From positions 1-64,000 of the forward strand of contig MU266455.1 of assembly GCA_021014945.1 (NCBI GenBank): a stretch of 64,000 bases of DNA. The letters are read 5' to 3'. The position numbers and the translations under genes are program-made. The DNA comes from Leucogyrophana mollusca (taxonomy: Eukaryota; Basidiomycota; Agaricomycetes; Boletales). Positions 12,321 to 25,247 of this stretch are shown here, piece after piece (positions within the stretch are counted from its first letter, which is position 1; each line of letters opens with the position of its first letter). Under the pieces are notes generated by a model, which saw nothing but the letters and a program-made list of their open reading frames with translations, had not been told where the DNA came from and ran no database searches.

Positions 12321-12982
12321 CTGGGAGTTATCGTGTCAGTGTGATATACAGTGTATAGAGGACATGATACGTGCTGATGATGATGATGAGATCTAGAGCA
12401 CAAACTCTGGGCGACCCAGCGACGAAGTTGCATTGTGCATTAGCCTGAGGCAACCCATTTTCCCCACTACGTCCAAGTACATGAATGAACATGGCGTCAG
12501 GAACCGACGGAATGGTTTGAATTGCTCAAGATACAGAGTTCCAGGCAGCAGCAGAAACGAGCAGGCGCACGACGTAGTCGCTCGCCTGTTGTCCGTACAG
12601 GGGCTGACAAGAACCGCCTACATGCATTTCAAGTTGGACCGCTAGCCGAATTGTGTAGCAAACGGAATGCCATTGTGCTGTATCGCACGACGGTCCCGCC
12701 AACTATATCTCGAAACTCGACGAACAACCTCGGGGCGATACTGACAGTTCCTCACTGCACACTTTGGCGCATTGTCGAGAAGCAAGACGCGTCAAACTGG
12801 AAGTTTGGAACACCTGACGGAAATTGCCACAGACGCGTACAGCCACATTCACGTGACCTGCTCACAGACATATATTACAGAACGCGTTCTTTGTTGACTG
12901 TAATCTTGCTATTTGACCAGCAACCACCACCGCGTCCCTCTTTACGCAACTTCTTTCAAGTACTTCCCCCAAAACACACGCA
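12321..12982. other. Intergenic; candidate missing first exon and H3 promoter
   Basis: The left part holds the putative 5' end of the small membrane-protein gene. The right part is the 5' flank of histone H3. A long plus-strand frame crossing into H3 is an out-of-frame overlap and was not called. Confidence 0.4.
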
Positions 12983-13623
<641 letters not shown>

Positions 13624-14180
13624 ACGGTTGGAGCCTTCCTGGCTCACGACTGTATTTTGTTTCATGAGATTTAATGCTGTAGCAGTATATGTAGAGTTTG
13701 GTTAATGATTTATAGTATTTATAACACCCATCAATATGTGATTGAGTTGCTCGGCTCTTGAGGGATGAAGCACGCCCGCCCGACCGGACCGCTCGGATCG
13801 TCCCGTAGCTGAGCCGCCCAGCGCCATCTGGACCGCATGACGCTTGTATGATCCAAAAAGTTGGGTGGATTCCAGGTTTCGCTATCGATTTCATCCCTTG
13901 CCCAAGCCCTCGTCTGAGCTGGACATTGTGCTTCACAGCCTCTCGATCGTGCGCGAGCTGATTCCGTTCACAGTGGAAAAACCGTGTCATAAAAAGGCAA
14001 CGGAAGCGCGCCGTCCGAACTTGCCTCCGGACCGCTCGTGAGGGGATTTTGAAGGCACCCTTCCCAACCTCAAAAGCCGAATAGCTGCAGCCGATTTCTC
14101 ACTTTTGACAGTTGTTCCATCCACCTTTCACGACTCTTTGAGTCGCAGTCTCCACTGTAGCATTGCCTCCCTCGAATACC
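13624..14180. other. Intergenic between H3 and GUT2
   Basis: Contains the H3 3' flank and the promoter side of the next gene. No gene or strong motif was seen. Confidence 0.5.
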
Positions 14181-16983
14181 ATGTCTGCCCTACGCCGCTT
14201 GCTGTTCTCACGGCGGACCCTAGCGTATGTGTCAGCTGGGACACTGGGCGTGACGGGCGGCGGGTATTGGTATTTGAACTCTGGTCCTGCTTACCCTGTC
14301 TCGACGAAGGAGAAAAGGCGGCCGCCTCCACCATGGACACCGCCGTCCAGAGAACAGATGCTCGAGTCACTTCGGAGATCTTCGATAGACCCAGACGAGG
14401 AGTTTGATTTGCTTATTGTCGGCGGAGGCGCAACGGGTGCTGGAGTTGCTGTCGATGCAGTGAGCAGGGGGCTGAAAGTTGCGCTTGTTGAGAAGGACGA
14501 TTTCAGCGCAGGTACGATAGCCCGAAGCCCCGGTGACATAGCTTGTACGGTCGTCGCGCTTGCGATTACGAACCTGTTCATTTGAACAAGGGCGTGCGCG
14601 TTCAAGCCGAATGCTGTACAGCGGGGTTGTATTGTGTTGGTCTATTATATCTAACGTCCACGCAGGCACATCATCAAAATCAACCAAATTGGTGCATGGA
14701 GGGGTTCGCTATCTCCAAAAGGCCGTGTTCGAGCTCGATTATGAGCAGTACAAGCTTGTGCGGGAAGCTTTGCATGAACGACGCATATTTCTGCAAACTG
14801 CACCTTACCTATCCTCGATGCTGCCCATAATGTTACCGATCTACAAGTTTGTTCCTCTGCACTTTTTACGCGTGCAGTTTAGGCTGAGACCTTGGTTTGC
14901 AGGTACTGGCAGGTACCATATTACTTTGCCGGATGTAAGATGTACGACGTGTTGGCCGGAAAGGAGAACATGGAGACTTCATACCTCATGAGCAAAGGAA
15001 AGGCCCTCGAGACGTTCCCTATGCTGAAAAGCGAGGGTCTTGTTGGGGCTGTAGTTTATTACGATGGTGCGGATGTTTCGGATTATATGGCCCTCTAGCT
15101 AACTCTCTTCCCTTGCTAGGTCAACATAACGACTCGCGTATGAACGTCGCGCTCATCATGACGGCTGTTAAGCATGGAGCTATTGTCGCAAACCACTGCG
15201 AGGTCACTGAACTCCAAAAGGGTAGCAATGATAAGCTGAATGGCGCCCGCGTCAAGGACAACTTGACCGGCAAAGAATGGAACGTCCGCGCTAAAGTATG
15301 TGCATCATTCCTACATATCCCTACCTTCTAATCACCTTTTATTATATAGGGCATCATAAACGCGACTGGTCCCTTCTCAGACACGCTCCTTACTCTCGAC
15401 AATCCTGACCACAAACCCATAGTTCAGCCGTCCGCCGGCATTCACATTACCCTCCCTAACTACTACTCTCCACGTACCATGGGCCTCCTCGATCCCGCCA
15501 CCTCCGACGGACGCGTCATTTTCTTCCTCCCCTGGCAAGGAAACACCATCGCAGGCACAACAGACTCCCCTGCACCCGTCGAGACCGAGCCTCGGGCCCA
15601 AGAGGACGACATTCGTTGGGTGCTCGATGAGGTGCGGCATTACCTTTCTCCAGACATCAAGGTCCGCCGAGGAGATGTGCTGAGTGCGTGGAGCGGGCTG
15701 CGGCCCCTCGTGCGGAATCCAAGTGCGTCGAGTACGGAGGGTCTCGTACGGAATCACATGATACATGTGAGCGAGTCGGGGCTGCTGACCATTGCGGGCG
15801 GGAAGTGGACGACGTACCGCGCGATGGCGCAGGAGACTGTTGATGAGGCTGTCAAAGTGTTTGGGCTTGAGAACCGGGTGAAAAGTGGATGTGTCACGGA
15901 GCGGCTGAGGTTGGTGGGAAGCGATGGTTGGAGCAGGAACATGTTCATTGGCTTGATTCAGAGGGTGAGTGTCTTTGTAGGGAAATAGTTTGATGTCGCT
16001 GATTCCACGTGCGGTATCTTTGTCTGGGAATAGTTCGGCCTGGAAACGGAAGTAGCGAAGCACCTCTCGGATAACTACGGCGATCGCGCGTGGACCGTGT
16101 GCTCCCTTGCCCAACCAACTGGCGAGACTTGGCCTCTGCACGGCCTGAGGCTTAGCCCGAACTATCCTTGTACGCATTTTCTTGCACTCTATCCTATACG
16201 TCTGCTTTACATTTATCGCAAATAGTCATTGAAGCCGAGGTCCGTTATGCTGTGCGACACGAATACGCACAAACTGCGGTAGACGTCATCGCGCGGCGCA
16301 CGCGGCTCGCCTTCCTCAACGCACAAGCCGCACTGAGCGCCCTCCCGCGCGTGATCGAGATTATGGGTGAGGAGCTGCATTGGTCGCGTGCACAACGGAA
16401 GCGCCAGTTTGAGCGTGCTGTCGAGTTCTTGGGAAGTATGGGACTTGCTCCCGGTGCGACTGTACCAGAGCTCGAGCCCCGCAATATGCTCGAGCGTTTG
16501 GAGAATGTGTTTTGGAGCCTGCTGAAGAGCGGAGGTGCTGTGACGAAGAAGCCTGGCGTAACATATAGTCGAGCGAAGTTCGAGGCAGGAGAGATCGATT
16601 CGCTGAAGGAGCTGTTTGCTCGACATGCGGTGCCCACCAGTCCCCGCGATCACCAGGCTCCTCCCGAGGTCGGCGCAGAGGAGCGAAGGCTGCGAAAACA
16701 GCACGTGCGCGAAGTTCTGAGGGCTCTTCCTGGTTACGAAGCTATTCGTGCCAAGGACTATGACTACGTGTTTGACGAAGCTGGTTTCGCGGACCGTGAG
16801 GACATTGACCTGGATGAGTTTGTTGAGGTATGCTATCGCCTCGCTGGGAGGGTGCCTGAACTGATCGTCTTTGCCCAGATATGTGGCAGCTTGAAAGAAG
16901 TATCGTTCGCACCTCTGTCAAGAAAGGTTGCAAAGGTCGAAAGGACAAGGATCCCAGTAGAGAAGAGCGGTGGTGGGGTGTAG
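14181..16983 (+). CDS. GUT2: FAD-dependent glycerol-3-phosphate dehydrogenase (mitochondrial)
   Basis: Eight exons (14181-14511, 14666-14846, 14903-15066, 15120-15295, 15350-15964, 16034-16169, 16226-16827, 16879-16983) give 769 aa. It oxidises glycerol-3-phosphate to dihydroxyacetone phosphate at the outer face of the inner mitochondrial membrane, passing electrons to quinone. The N-terminus is basic, then hydrophobic (presequence plus membrane segment). The FAD site [14 protein letters not shown] is near residue 75. Family motifs include [48 protein letters not shown] and [14 protein letters not shown]. The C-terminal extension has [13 protein letters not shown], which is reminiscent of an EF-hand, and ends in [10 protein letters not shown]. 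The start is the ATG of [10 protein letters not shown]. The last intron (16828-16878) is 51 nt with no stop in frame. Confidence 0.96.
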
Positions 16984-17236
16984 GAGTCCAGTTGAACTTG
17001 TGCCAGTCCTTTGTCCACTATGCCTTATGTACACTAATGTTTTCGAGAATAGACTGCGCATCATAGATTGTGCCCAAATGGAAACCTCTTGTGCTCGAGG
17101 CTTGAGAACGGCTATGGAGATTTAATTTTGGAAACTTTAGCACAGGGCAAACATTCGGCGTAAGTACATAAAAAATAAAGATATGCTCGTAACTCAGATG
17201 TCCATGGCTGGGTATATCATGAGCCGGGTTGGTATC
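16984..17236. other. Convergent 3' region
   Basis: Short 3' flank shared by two converging genes; nothing else seen. Confidence 0.4.
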
Positions 17237-19521
17237 TTATAGCCTCGCTCTCAGCGCTTTCCGCTGCTCTTCATACTCGTCTACCAGCACTCTCCTCAAC
17301 ACCTTCCCACTCGGTGACTTCGGTATCTAACCGGCAGTCATTAGTATCCTTGATGACTCTGGTGGTCTCATCGCCAGGCTCACCTGGTCAACAACGGCAA
17401 TGCCACCCCTAAGCCACTTGTACTTGCTCAAGCTCTCCCGTACCCATGCTTCGAGCTTAGCAGCAGCCTGTGCGGCACCAAGGGCAGTGCCAGCCGGTGA
17501 GAGCACCACCCACGCACGGGGAATACGCTCGTCTGATGTACGACCGCCGCTCACACCGGCAACGCTAGCGTCTTTGATGAGTCTATGCGGATGTGCCATG
17601 AGGGTGTTTTCGATTTCTACAGGCGACACTTGCATGCCTGAAACTTTCAAAGTATCCTGTAGAGCTAGCATGTAAGTCGAGCGTTCTGCGGCCTTCAAAC
17701 AATAATCTGCACACCTTTGCCCGGTCCTCGAAGCTATGGGGCTGAATAAACATACGGCTGGGGATGGCGGTGGGGGGATACGCACTATAGGATTTCATCC
17801 TTATCAATTCTGAAGCGATCGCCAGTGCGGAGCCATCCGTCGACAAATGTATTCTTGGTCGCTTGCTCGTTATTCCAATACCCTAGTGCAACGCACCCGG
17901 AACGGAGATACAGTTCGCCAGGCTCATTTTCACCCGCGAGTGAGCCATCCTCACGCACAATACGCGCTTCGAAGCCTGGTAAGAGCATTCCCGCGGATCC
18001 GGGGACAATTTTGGCGCGTCCCTCAAAGATGCCAGCGGCCGGCGTCGTTGAGATAGACATGGTCTGCAGAGTGGGATGAGTAAAGGCAGGAAAGCCGGGG
18101 AGACGGGGGTGAAAAGGGGGAGGCAACTTACGCATTCGGACATACCGTATCCTAATAGAGTGTAAGTCACTGTGGCTCTCAGAAAAGTAGAAAGACACAC
18201 CTTCACCAATCCGTTCGACAGCAGGGATATGGGCAATGAATTCACTAGCAAGCTGCGCTGGGAGGTACGCCGCACCACTTGCGACAACTTGCACAGTGGA
18301 GAGGTCAGCAGATGCAAATCGTGGGTGGTGCACAAGTTGATGCACGAGTGACGGTACGAGGAACATAGATGTGACACGATATCTAGTGGAACGTCAGCTC
18401 GGCATAAAGCAAAAAGAGCAGGCAGAGGGCACGGACTGCGGTATGGCATCGAGATAAACATCAACGTCCCATTTCGGCAGGATGATAATTGTGGTAGGTA
18501 CCAGAAACACTCGGAGCGAAGTGATGTGAAGGCCGTATGTATGATGTATAGGCAGTACGTTAAAAAGCACCTGCAACCCCTCGGGTCCATTCCACACCGG
18601 TGGCTGTGGACGGTGTGATTAAGGGGGTGGAACTGGATGCGCAAGCACGGAATACTTACCGGTTGCACCTTGGCTATCTCGGGGGCCATGACCACTATTT
18701 GCATTAGGGAGTTAATGAGGTTGCCGTGGGATATCATGACGGCTACATCATAGACGAGGGAATATTAGACAGACAAACGGGAATTAGAACAAACGCAGCG
18801 CAGGTCTGAGACCCCGTGAGCGGACCCAGGGCAGCCTGCTTTCCCTTGACGCGACGAGACATACCTTTTGGTAAACCACTTGTCCCACTTGAGAACATGA
18901 GGTATGCCAGTGTATCACGTTTGGCTTGTCGTACGGGTAACCGAGGTATACAGTTTCTTCGCACTTGCGAAACCAAGTCGTCGAAACTTGTTCGGCCATT
19001 CACACGACCTTCAAGGATATATATACGATCGTCGGGAAGTCCAGCGGAGAGTGCGAGTGAAAGCAATGACGGGCTAACAAATATGCGCGTGGCCTGTGCG
19101 AGCGATACGGAGTGCTTGAACTCGTAAGGTGTGGCATATGAGGAAAACATCGTAAATGGCACAGTCAATATTAGGCATGAGTGCAGCAACGCGATGTAGT
19201 CCTAGATTGAAATTCGGTGAATCTTTAGCAGACATGGAGCAGTTTACGGCTTACCAGACAATTCTCGCTGAGGATGCCCACAATCTCCCCGTCTTCGGGG
19301 CGGAGACCAAGACCGCCCTGATCAACTGCGGTTCCGAGCGCGGTACCGCCATCACGTACTCGCTCGATAAATGCTCGATATGAACGATGTTCGCCCGTCG
19401 CTGCATTCACATGCAAAGTATAGTCCTTCCACGATTGCTGGTCAGGGCGATTGAACAGGACGTTGTGCACATTTTGTTCCGGGACGTCCGGAATGTCCGG
19501 GTATAGTGATTTATGGTACAT
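17237..19521 (-). CDS. 4-coumarate:CoA ligase-like acyl-CoA synthetase, copy A (putative peroxisomal)
   Basis: Ten exons (19521-19255, 19201-18865, 18742-18660, 18603-18437, 18382-18201, 18151-18132, 18063-17786, 17733-17715, 17656-17384, 17326-17237) give 571 aa. It belongs to the adenylate-forming ANL superfamily, which makes an acyl-AMP and then an acyl-CoA from a carboxylic acid. Motifs seen are the phosphate loop MFSSGTSGLPKG (about residue 190-201), GYGMSEC (346-352), ELYLRSGCVALGYWN, GWLRTGD and the catalytic Lys in SPSGK (about residue 550). The true substrate cannot be read from the sequence. The protein ends RARL, so the last three residues ARL fit a PTS1 peroxisomal signal. Two microexons (20 and 19 nt) are required to keep YGMSE and FEDRAK. 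It is followed on the same strand by near-twin copy B. Confidence 0.93.
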
Positions 19522-20376
19522 ACTGATGGGTTTGTTGGTCCTTTGGGTTATGAGATGTTTTGAAGAACATCGGAGCTGGGCTTCTTATACGTGATCCGCA
19601 CGCAACCCCGGCATTAAATTGGCACCCGTTAACCGGTGTCGTGGATATCCATGCTTACATTCTAAAGCCTACTGCCGGCCCTGCATGCTCCTCTGAGCTG
19701 TTCAGCCTGCCGGATCTCCCAGTCGCCATGTCTTGTGAGATGAAACTGGCTCTCGGAAATTTCGGCTGATCCGTGAAGTTTCAGTGAGGGCTCCGAATCT
19801 GACGGCAAATCCCGGCAACCTCGGTGCTGAGATGCTCATTGTTTGATTGTCGCTGTGTCTATGGAGAGCACAATGCGCAAATACGCGCCTACGATATAAA
19901 TCCGAAGGTCCAAATCACCATGGCCGACATCGAACAGGCATTGAATGAAGGTTGCTGAGCGCAATCTTGGAGTTGGAATGGGCTGGAAGGGGCCCCATCA
20001 TTATTAATTATAATATCCGAAGTCATCTGTCGATCCAAACCATAATGGTCTAGATTCCCCCTGCCTCCCCCCAGGTGCTGTCACGGTCAGGTGTTTATAA
20101 AGAGGTCGGGATCCAGGAGGATGCGGGCGCCCCACCCAGAAAACCGACACCGTTTTCAAATCGGTCACCATCCGAGTCAACACACGCTTAATCACCTTAT
20201 GTGATAGGTGCGGCTCGCACTCATTTTCGAGAGCGCCAGGACGTAGAAGGCCATCAGATATGCATCAGAAACGGTGACCGCGCTGATCGGTGTGACAGGA
20301 CATTGGTCTAGCAGAATAAATAATCCTACATAAGCAATTGCACAACAATCGTGTCGAGTTCGTGTGACGAGGTATA
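19522..20376. other. Intergenic between the two ligase copies
   Basis: Holds the promoter of copy A and the 3' end of copy B. No additional gene was seen. Confidence 0.5.
19581..19589 (-). promoter_or_regulatory. TATA-like box of ligase copy A
   Basis: TATAAGAAG lies about 60 nt before the ATG of copy A. The same nine bases occur before copy B, which supports a shared core promoter kept after duplication. Confidence 0.55.
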
Positions 20377-22822
20377 TCATAGCTTGGCTCTCGTCGCTTT
20401 CGCTTGTGCCTCATACTCATCCACGAGCAATCTTCTCAGTACCTTCCCAGTAGGCGACTTCGGTATCTACTCAGAGGCATCAGCAAACCAGCTCCTGGAT
20501 ACCGTGGACGGACCTACCTGCTCCACAACTGCAATTCCACCCCGCAGCCATTTGTACTTGCTCAAGGTCTCGCGCACCCAAGCGTCAAGCCGCGCGATGG
20601 CTTGAGTGGGGCCGAGAGCCCTGCCGGATGGGGAAAGTACCACCCATGCACGGGGGACACGTTCATCCGATGTCCGGCCGCCGCTTACACCGGCCACACT
20701 TGCGTCCTGAATGAGCCGAGCTGGGTGCGCAAGTAAGGTGTTTTCTATCTCCACGGGGGATACCTGCATTCCGGAAACTTTCAATGTATCCTAAGTAGAA
20801 TGCGTGAGCTCAGAACTTTGATAAAGACCAATGAACAGAGCATACCTTGGCCCGGTCTTCAAAGCTAGTTTGTAGTCATCAGAGTTTGCCTAGAGACAAG
20901 GTGGAAGTACACGCACAAGAGTACACCATCTTGGTTTATTCTGATGCGATCACCAGTGCGAAGCCATCCGTCGATGAAGGTCTCTTTCGTCGCACGCTCG
21001 TTATTCCAATATCCGAGTGCAACGCACCCAGCCCGGACATACAATTCGCCAGCTTCGTTTTCTCCAGCAAGTGATCCGTCCTCGCGCAGGACACGAGCTT
21101 CAACTCCGGGCGAAAGGATTCCTGCGGAGCCGGGCACATTCTTTGCCCTTCCCTCGAGAAGCCCTGGGAGAGGCTTTGCTGAGATTGACAGTGTCTACGA
21201 AGCATATTTAGGGATGATTCATTCAAGGCATTTCAGTGTAAAGAGTAACACCCACGCATTCAGACATTCCGTACCCTAACGCTATGTGAGTCGATGTATG
21301 TGGCGTGGGTAGTATGGAGCTGCCCACCTTCACCCACTCGCTCGACGCTCGGGATACGGGCCCGGAACTGGTCCGCGAGTTGCGCAGGGAGATAGGCAGC
21401 GCCACATTGGACCACCTGCACAGTGCTGAAATCAGCGGTCGCAAAGCGCGGGTGGTGCACGAGTTGGTGGACTAGCGATGGAACGAGGTAAATGGATGTG
21501 ACTCGGTATCTAGGCCTGGTCAGACCAAACACCAAACACAATTAGGGTCAGAAATGGCGCTCACTTTGGGATAGTATCGAGATAAAGGTTAGCGTCCCAT
21601 TTAGGGAGGAGTATAATAGTGACGGGGACGAAGAACACTCGGAACGAGGTAACGTGTAGACCGTACGCGTGATGTATAGGCAGCACGTTGAAGAGCACCT
21701 GGATGCCTTCGGGACCATTCCACTTTTGGGGCTGCGGCGGCATACTGGTAAGATGGGGTTTGACGGCGAGCACGGATACATACCTCTTGTATTTTGGCCG
21801 TTTCGGCGGCGGAGACAAATACTTGTAGTAGTGAGACGATAAGATTTCCATGCGATATCATGACGGCTGTAACATGAACGACACAGGATCAGATCTAACG
21901 GGTCCATTCAAAAGCCCCGCAGCTTCCTCGGCGTCTGGATAGACATCACGAAGATGAACAAGATAATTGGGGAAACGACGGAGTAACTAGCTACATTGGC
22001 GAACGAGCATAGCCCCATGAAGAAGGGATGGCCCTATGCGCATGAAGGGTATCTACGTGGCACAATCCCGGCTTCCTGCCGAGAAGGTAGAGCGCACCCG
22101 CCATTTATAGTAGTTACTGATAGACACGCAAGGCAGCTGCAAGAAATAGAGTCGCGCACCTTTTGGTAAACCACTGGTCCCACTTGAAAAGATCAGATAC
22201 GCGAGTGTATCGCGCTTCGCGTGCCGTATGGGTAGCCGGGGTATACTATTCTTTCGCACCTGGCTTACCAAATCGTCAAAGCTCGTGCGACCATCCACAT
22301 GGCCGTCAAGGATGTATATCCGATCGTCTGGTAGGCCAGAAGAAAGCGCGAGAGGAAGTAATGATGCACTGACGAAGATACGAGTGGCTTGCGAGAGTGT
22401 CACAGCATGTTTAAACTCGTATGCCGTGGAATAGGACGAGAACATCGTAAATGGCACCGTCATTATAAGACACGAGTGCAGCAGAGCGATGTAGTCCTAA
22501 CATCACCTCCGGTCAATTGATGTTTATACAAGTTAGCGAGGCGCTCTAGACATACCAGACAGTTCTCGCTGAGGATTCCTACGATCTCCCCATCCTCGGC
22601 ACGGAGACCAAGACCGCCTTGTTCAACGGCGGTTCCCAGCGCGGTACCGCCATCACGCACTCGCTCAAGAAACTCTCGGTACGACCGTCGTTCGCCTGTT
22701 GACGCGTTCACATGGAGAGTATAGTCCGTCCACGATTGCTGGTCGGGGCGGTTGAACAGAAGCTCGTGAACATTTTGTTCTGGGACGTCTGGAATGTCCG
22801 GGAATAAGGACTTGTGGTACAT
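20377..22822 (-). CDS. 4-coumarate:CoA ligase-like acyl-CoA synthetase, copy B (putative peroxisomal)
   Basis: Ten exons (22822-22556, 22496-22160, 21866-21784, 21731-21565, 21509-21328, 21275-21256, 21194-20917, 20864-20846, 20790-20518, 20466-20377) give 571 aa. Every exon has exactly the same length as its counterpart in copy A, while the introns differ in length and sequence. In exon 1, 79 of 89 residues are identical between copies by my count. The ANL motifs are intact (FSSGTSGLPKG, GYGMSEC, GWLRTGD, SPTGK). The C-terminus is TRAKL, and AKL is a strong PTS1 tripeptide. Both copies therefore appear functional and peroxisomal, acting on an aromatic or fatty carboxylic acid. The longer introns of copy B (for example 293 nt after exon 2) show independent change since duplication. 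Confidence 0.93.
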
Positions 22823-22869
22823 GAGTAGCGGGGCCTATGGGCTTTGAGAGACTTCATGATGGTAGTTTA

Positions 22870-22878
22870 CTTCTTATA
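22870..22878 (-). promoter_or_regulatory. TATA-like box of ligase copy B
   Basis: TATAAGAAG about 48 nt before the ATG of copy B, identical to the box of copy A. Confidence 0.55.
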
Positions 22879-25195
22879 AGTGTTAGGTCGCCGAGCCATA
22901 GCATCCGGTTTGTTATAACCGGTGGTGTGGGAAGCCAGGGTGCAGTAAAAGACAAGATATAGATTTCGACTGCAATTCACTTGCTCTCACCCAGTGAAGC
23001 CTGCCAGACTGTTTTAATATATATTTCCAGTGCTCCCTTCCTCGTGATTCTTCCCTTGGGCGTCTACTCTTTACCGGAGGAACGTCCCCAAATCGGCCGA
23101 TAGTATGGCTGTGTTGAACCCTCGCCCGCGTCAAAATAGTGACACTGATGCTCTTGGTCGATGTGTAAGTGGCGATCCTTGGTGCCATCCGGTCGTTCTG
23201 ATGAGCGCACACGTACATCTTGGGTTGTTCGGTTTCAATATTATCACTGCATTCAAAACCCTTACCTCTATGGTACGGAAGATCATAACATTGTCTGACG
23301 CACCACTGGTTCGGAAGGCGAATCACGTAGCGATGTGGAGATACGTCCTGCTCAGTGTGGAGTCATGTACACTCTTCCACAATATTAAGGACGACCGGTC
23401 CAGGTTTATTCGAAGAGGTGATCAATATATTGCCTGGAAGGTAGATTCACAGGTGCCGCTCCCTAACATGCGGCTCTTCAACTAGGGTAAAGGGGCGAAT
23501 CGATCACCAACCTTCGCATGGTTCGAGATATGCAACGCAAAATCCGGCAGGAGCGTCCGAAAGAATAGCCTCCAAAGAATCCTGTGCGGGTACCAAGTCT
23601 ATTGAAATCCCCTTCAGTGCGAGTAGATAGGACCAATGAAGGCAGACCAATGCCGGGACATGTACGGCAGGGTCCAGTATGACTGGAGTACGTGAGGATG
23701 TAATCTTGACGCCCGTATAAGCCGATCAGAACCACGGAACGTACAGTACGAGGACCGGCCACACTGCCCGAGGCCAATTATGAAGGTCTGGGTATTGCCC
23801 AGGTAAGCCGGGGAGCGCTCGCGGCAGTGGAGTTTACGCCGATATTTGCTCAAGATGACGACTAGAGCTGAGGGAGCATTGTTCTAACTTGGAACTCGGT
23901 GGATATGATATTGGGATTAGAAATGCATGGAGACACAGCTGCAGTGGAATGAACAGCGCATCCCAGGCGGCCAAAATCGCGACGCTCTAGCTGAGCAAGG
24001 AGTCGGCAGACGAGAAGTGCGTATCTGTAGACCACGCACTTGCCCCGAGCTTCAACGTTACTCTCTTGCCTCCCGGTGAAACCCACCCAATCGGCTTCCA
24101 TTAATGACGCACCCTCTCCCGGCTTTTCTCTCCAAACACTGTTCCATCTGGCTGCGCAAAGCAGGTACATTTCCACCTCTAACAATTCTTTCACTTTGAG
24201 TAGCTTTCCAGCCGTCTCAGGGTGTGTGGGTGGTAGACAATCTGCATGCGACGGTGGAAGCCGAGGGAGACGAGGTATTCTTTTTCCCTTTCAATACAAT
24301 TGAGAATGATCTTGCGCGAAGTGAGTGCTGGCTGCAGTGGCTAAAGAACCCCTTCCAGGGGCGAAAGATGAAAGAGACGAGCTTGAAGTCAAAGAGCGCA
24401 GTGAAGATGGCATTTTGTTGGTGTGATCTGACTCAACTCGGCTGCTATATTTTGTCGGGGCTAGAAACAGAAGTTGGTGCCACTCACTTGGACTTCCTCT
24501 GCAGTTCACCACCGGACATCCTCTCAAGGGCCACAGAACTTCATGTCTTTGGGATATATATGCTCTTGGTCTGCGCTGTATGTATCGACAGTTAGCTCGC
24601 AGCCTATCGTGGCGCACAGATGCATCGAAATCTTTCTACGATGGAACATTCAGGGGACGAGTCGGACTCCACATACCGTCAACGGATAGGACTCGCACCG
24701 ACACGCGCCGAACTCGCTGTGGTTGGGCTACAAGCTCTCGATCTTATGGACAGGAATATTACTAACATGTTCGGTCGGATTTATCCCCCGAAGTCATGCA
24801 ACACAGCAACCAAGGCCTTATGTCTCAGAAGGTCAGTTGACCCACCCAGCTTCCGGATCTCTCTCCAGGAACTTGAAGAGATTTCGCTTCAGTCTGTGGA
24901 TTTGACCGTTCGAGGGCCATCAGGGTAAATTTAACACATCTGATTGACAACTGCCTTTTGCTTCACTGAATATACTGAATGCTTGATAGCGACCTATAAC
25001 AGCCTATAACAGCTCACTCGTTTTCCGCCGGTAGCCGACTCGCTGATCGGCGGGGATCAAACGGCCATGGTTAGTCAGCGATACTAATGACATCATTAGG
25101 ATGGCGACAGGATGTTGTCCTCGTCGCTTGCTGACTGATACAATGGCTCTAGCAATGACTCAAGTCAAACGTCCGAAGTGGGCTACAGTTACTCT

Positions 25196-25202
25196 TATAA
25201 AA
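25196..25202 (+). promoter_or_regulatory. TATA box of the arrestin-like gene
   Basis: A perfect TATAAAA about 46 nt before the ATG. Confidence 0.5.
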
Positions 25203-25247
25203 CCTGGCGACCATGACAAGTGGTGACTCGACACTCCTCCACACCAA

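Larger units (their letters stand above)
17237..22822 (-). repeat. Tandem gene duplication (two acyl-CoA ligase copies)
   Basis: Two same-strand genes with ten exons of identical length each, the same intron phases and the same TATA-like box. This is a direct tandem duplication of a whole gene with its promoter, with intron sequence already diverged. Confidence 0.95.
22823..25247. other. 2.4-kb intergenic region, no gene assigned
   Basis: Short frames occur on both strands, the longest about 125 codons near 24224-24595 (plus). None has a recognisable motif or clean flanking splice sites. A 10-bp unit (CCTATAACAG) is repeated twice at 24993-25012. Confidence 0.4.

Noticed and set aside
15377..16177. 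266-codon minus-strand frame across GUT2
   Set aside because: Antisense to conserved GUT2 exons; the translation has no family features.
17237..22822. Biosynthetic gene cluster around the two CoA ligases
   Set aside because: Neighbours are GUT2 and an arrestin-like gene. No polyketide, terpene or tailoring core enzyme is adjacent, so a cluster is not supported.
22823..25247. Transposon remnant in the gap after the ligase pair
   Set aside because: No reverse transcriptase, transposase or long terminal or inverted repeat could be recognised; only short frames and a two-copy 10-bp repeat.
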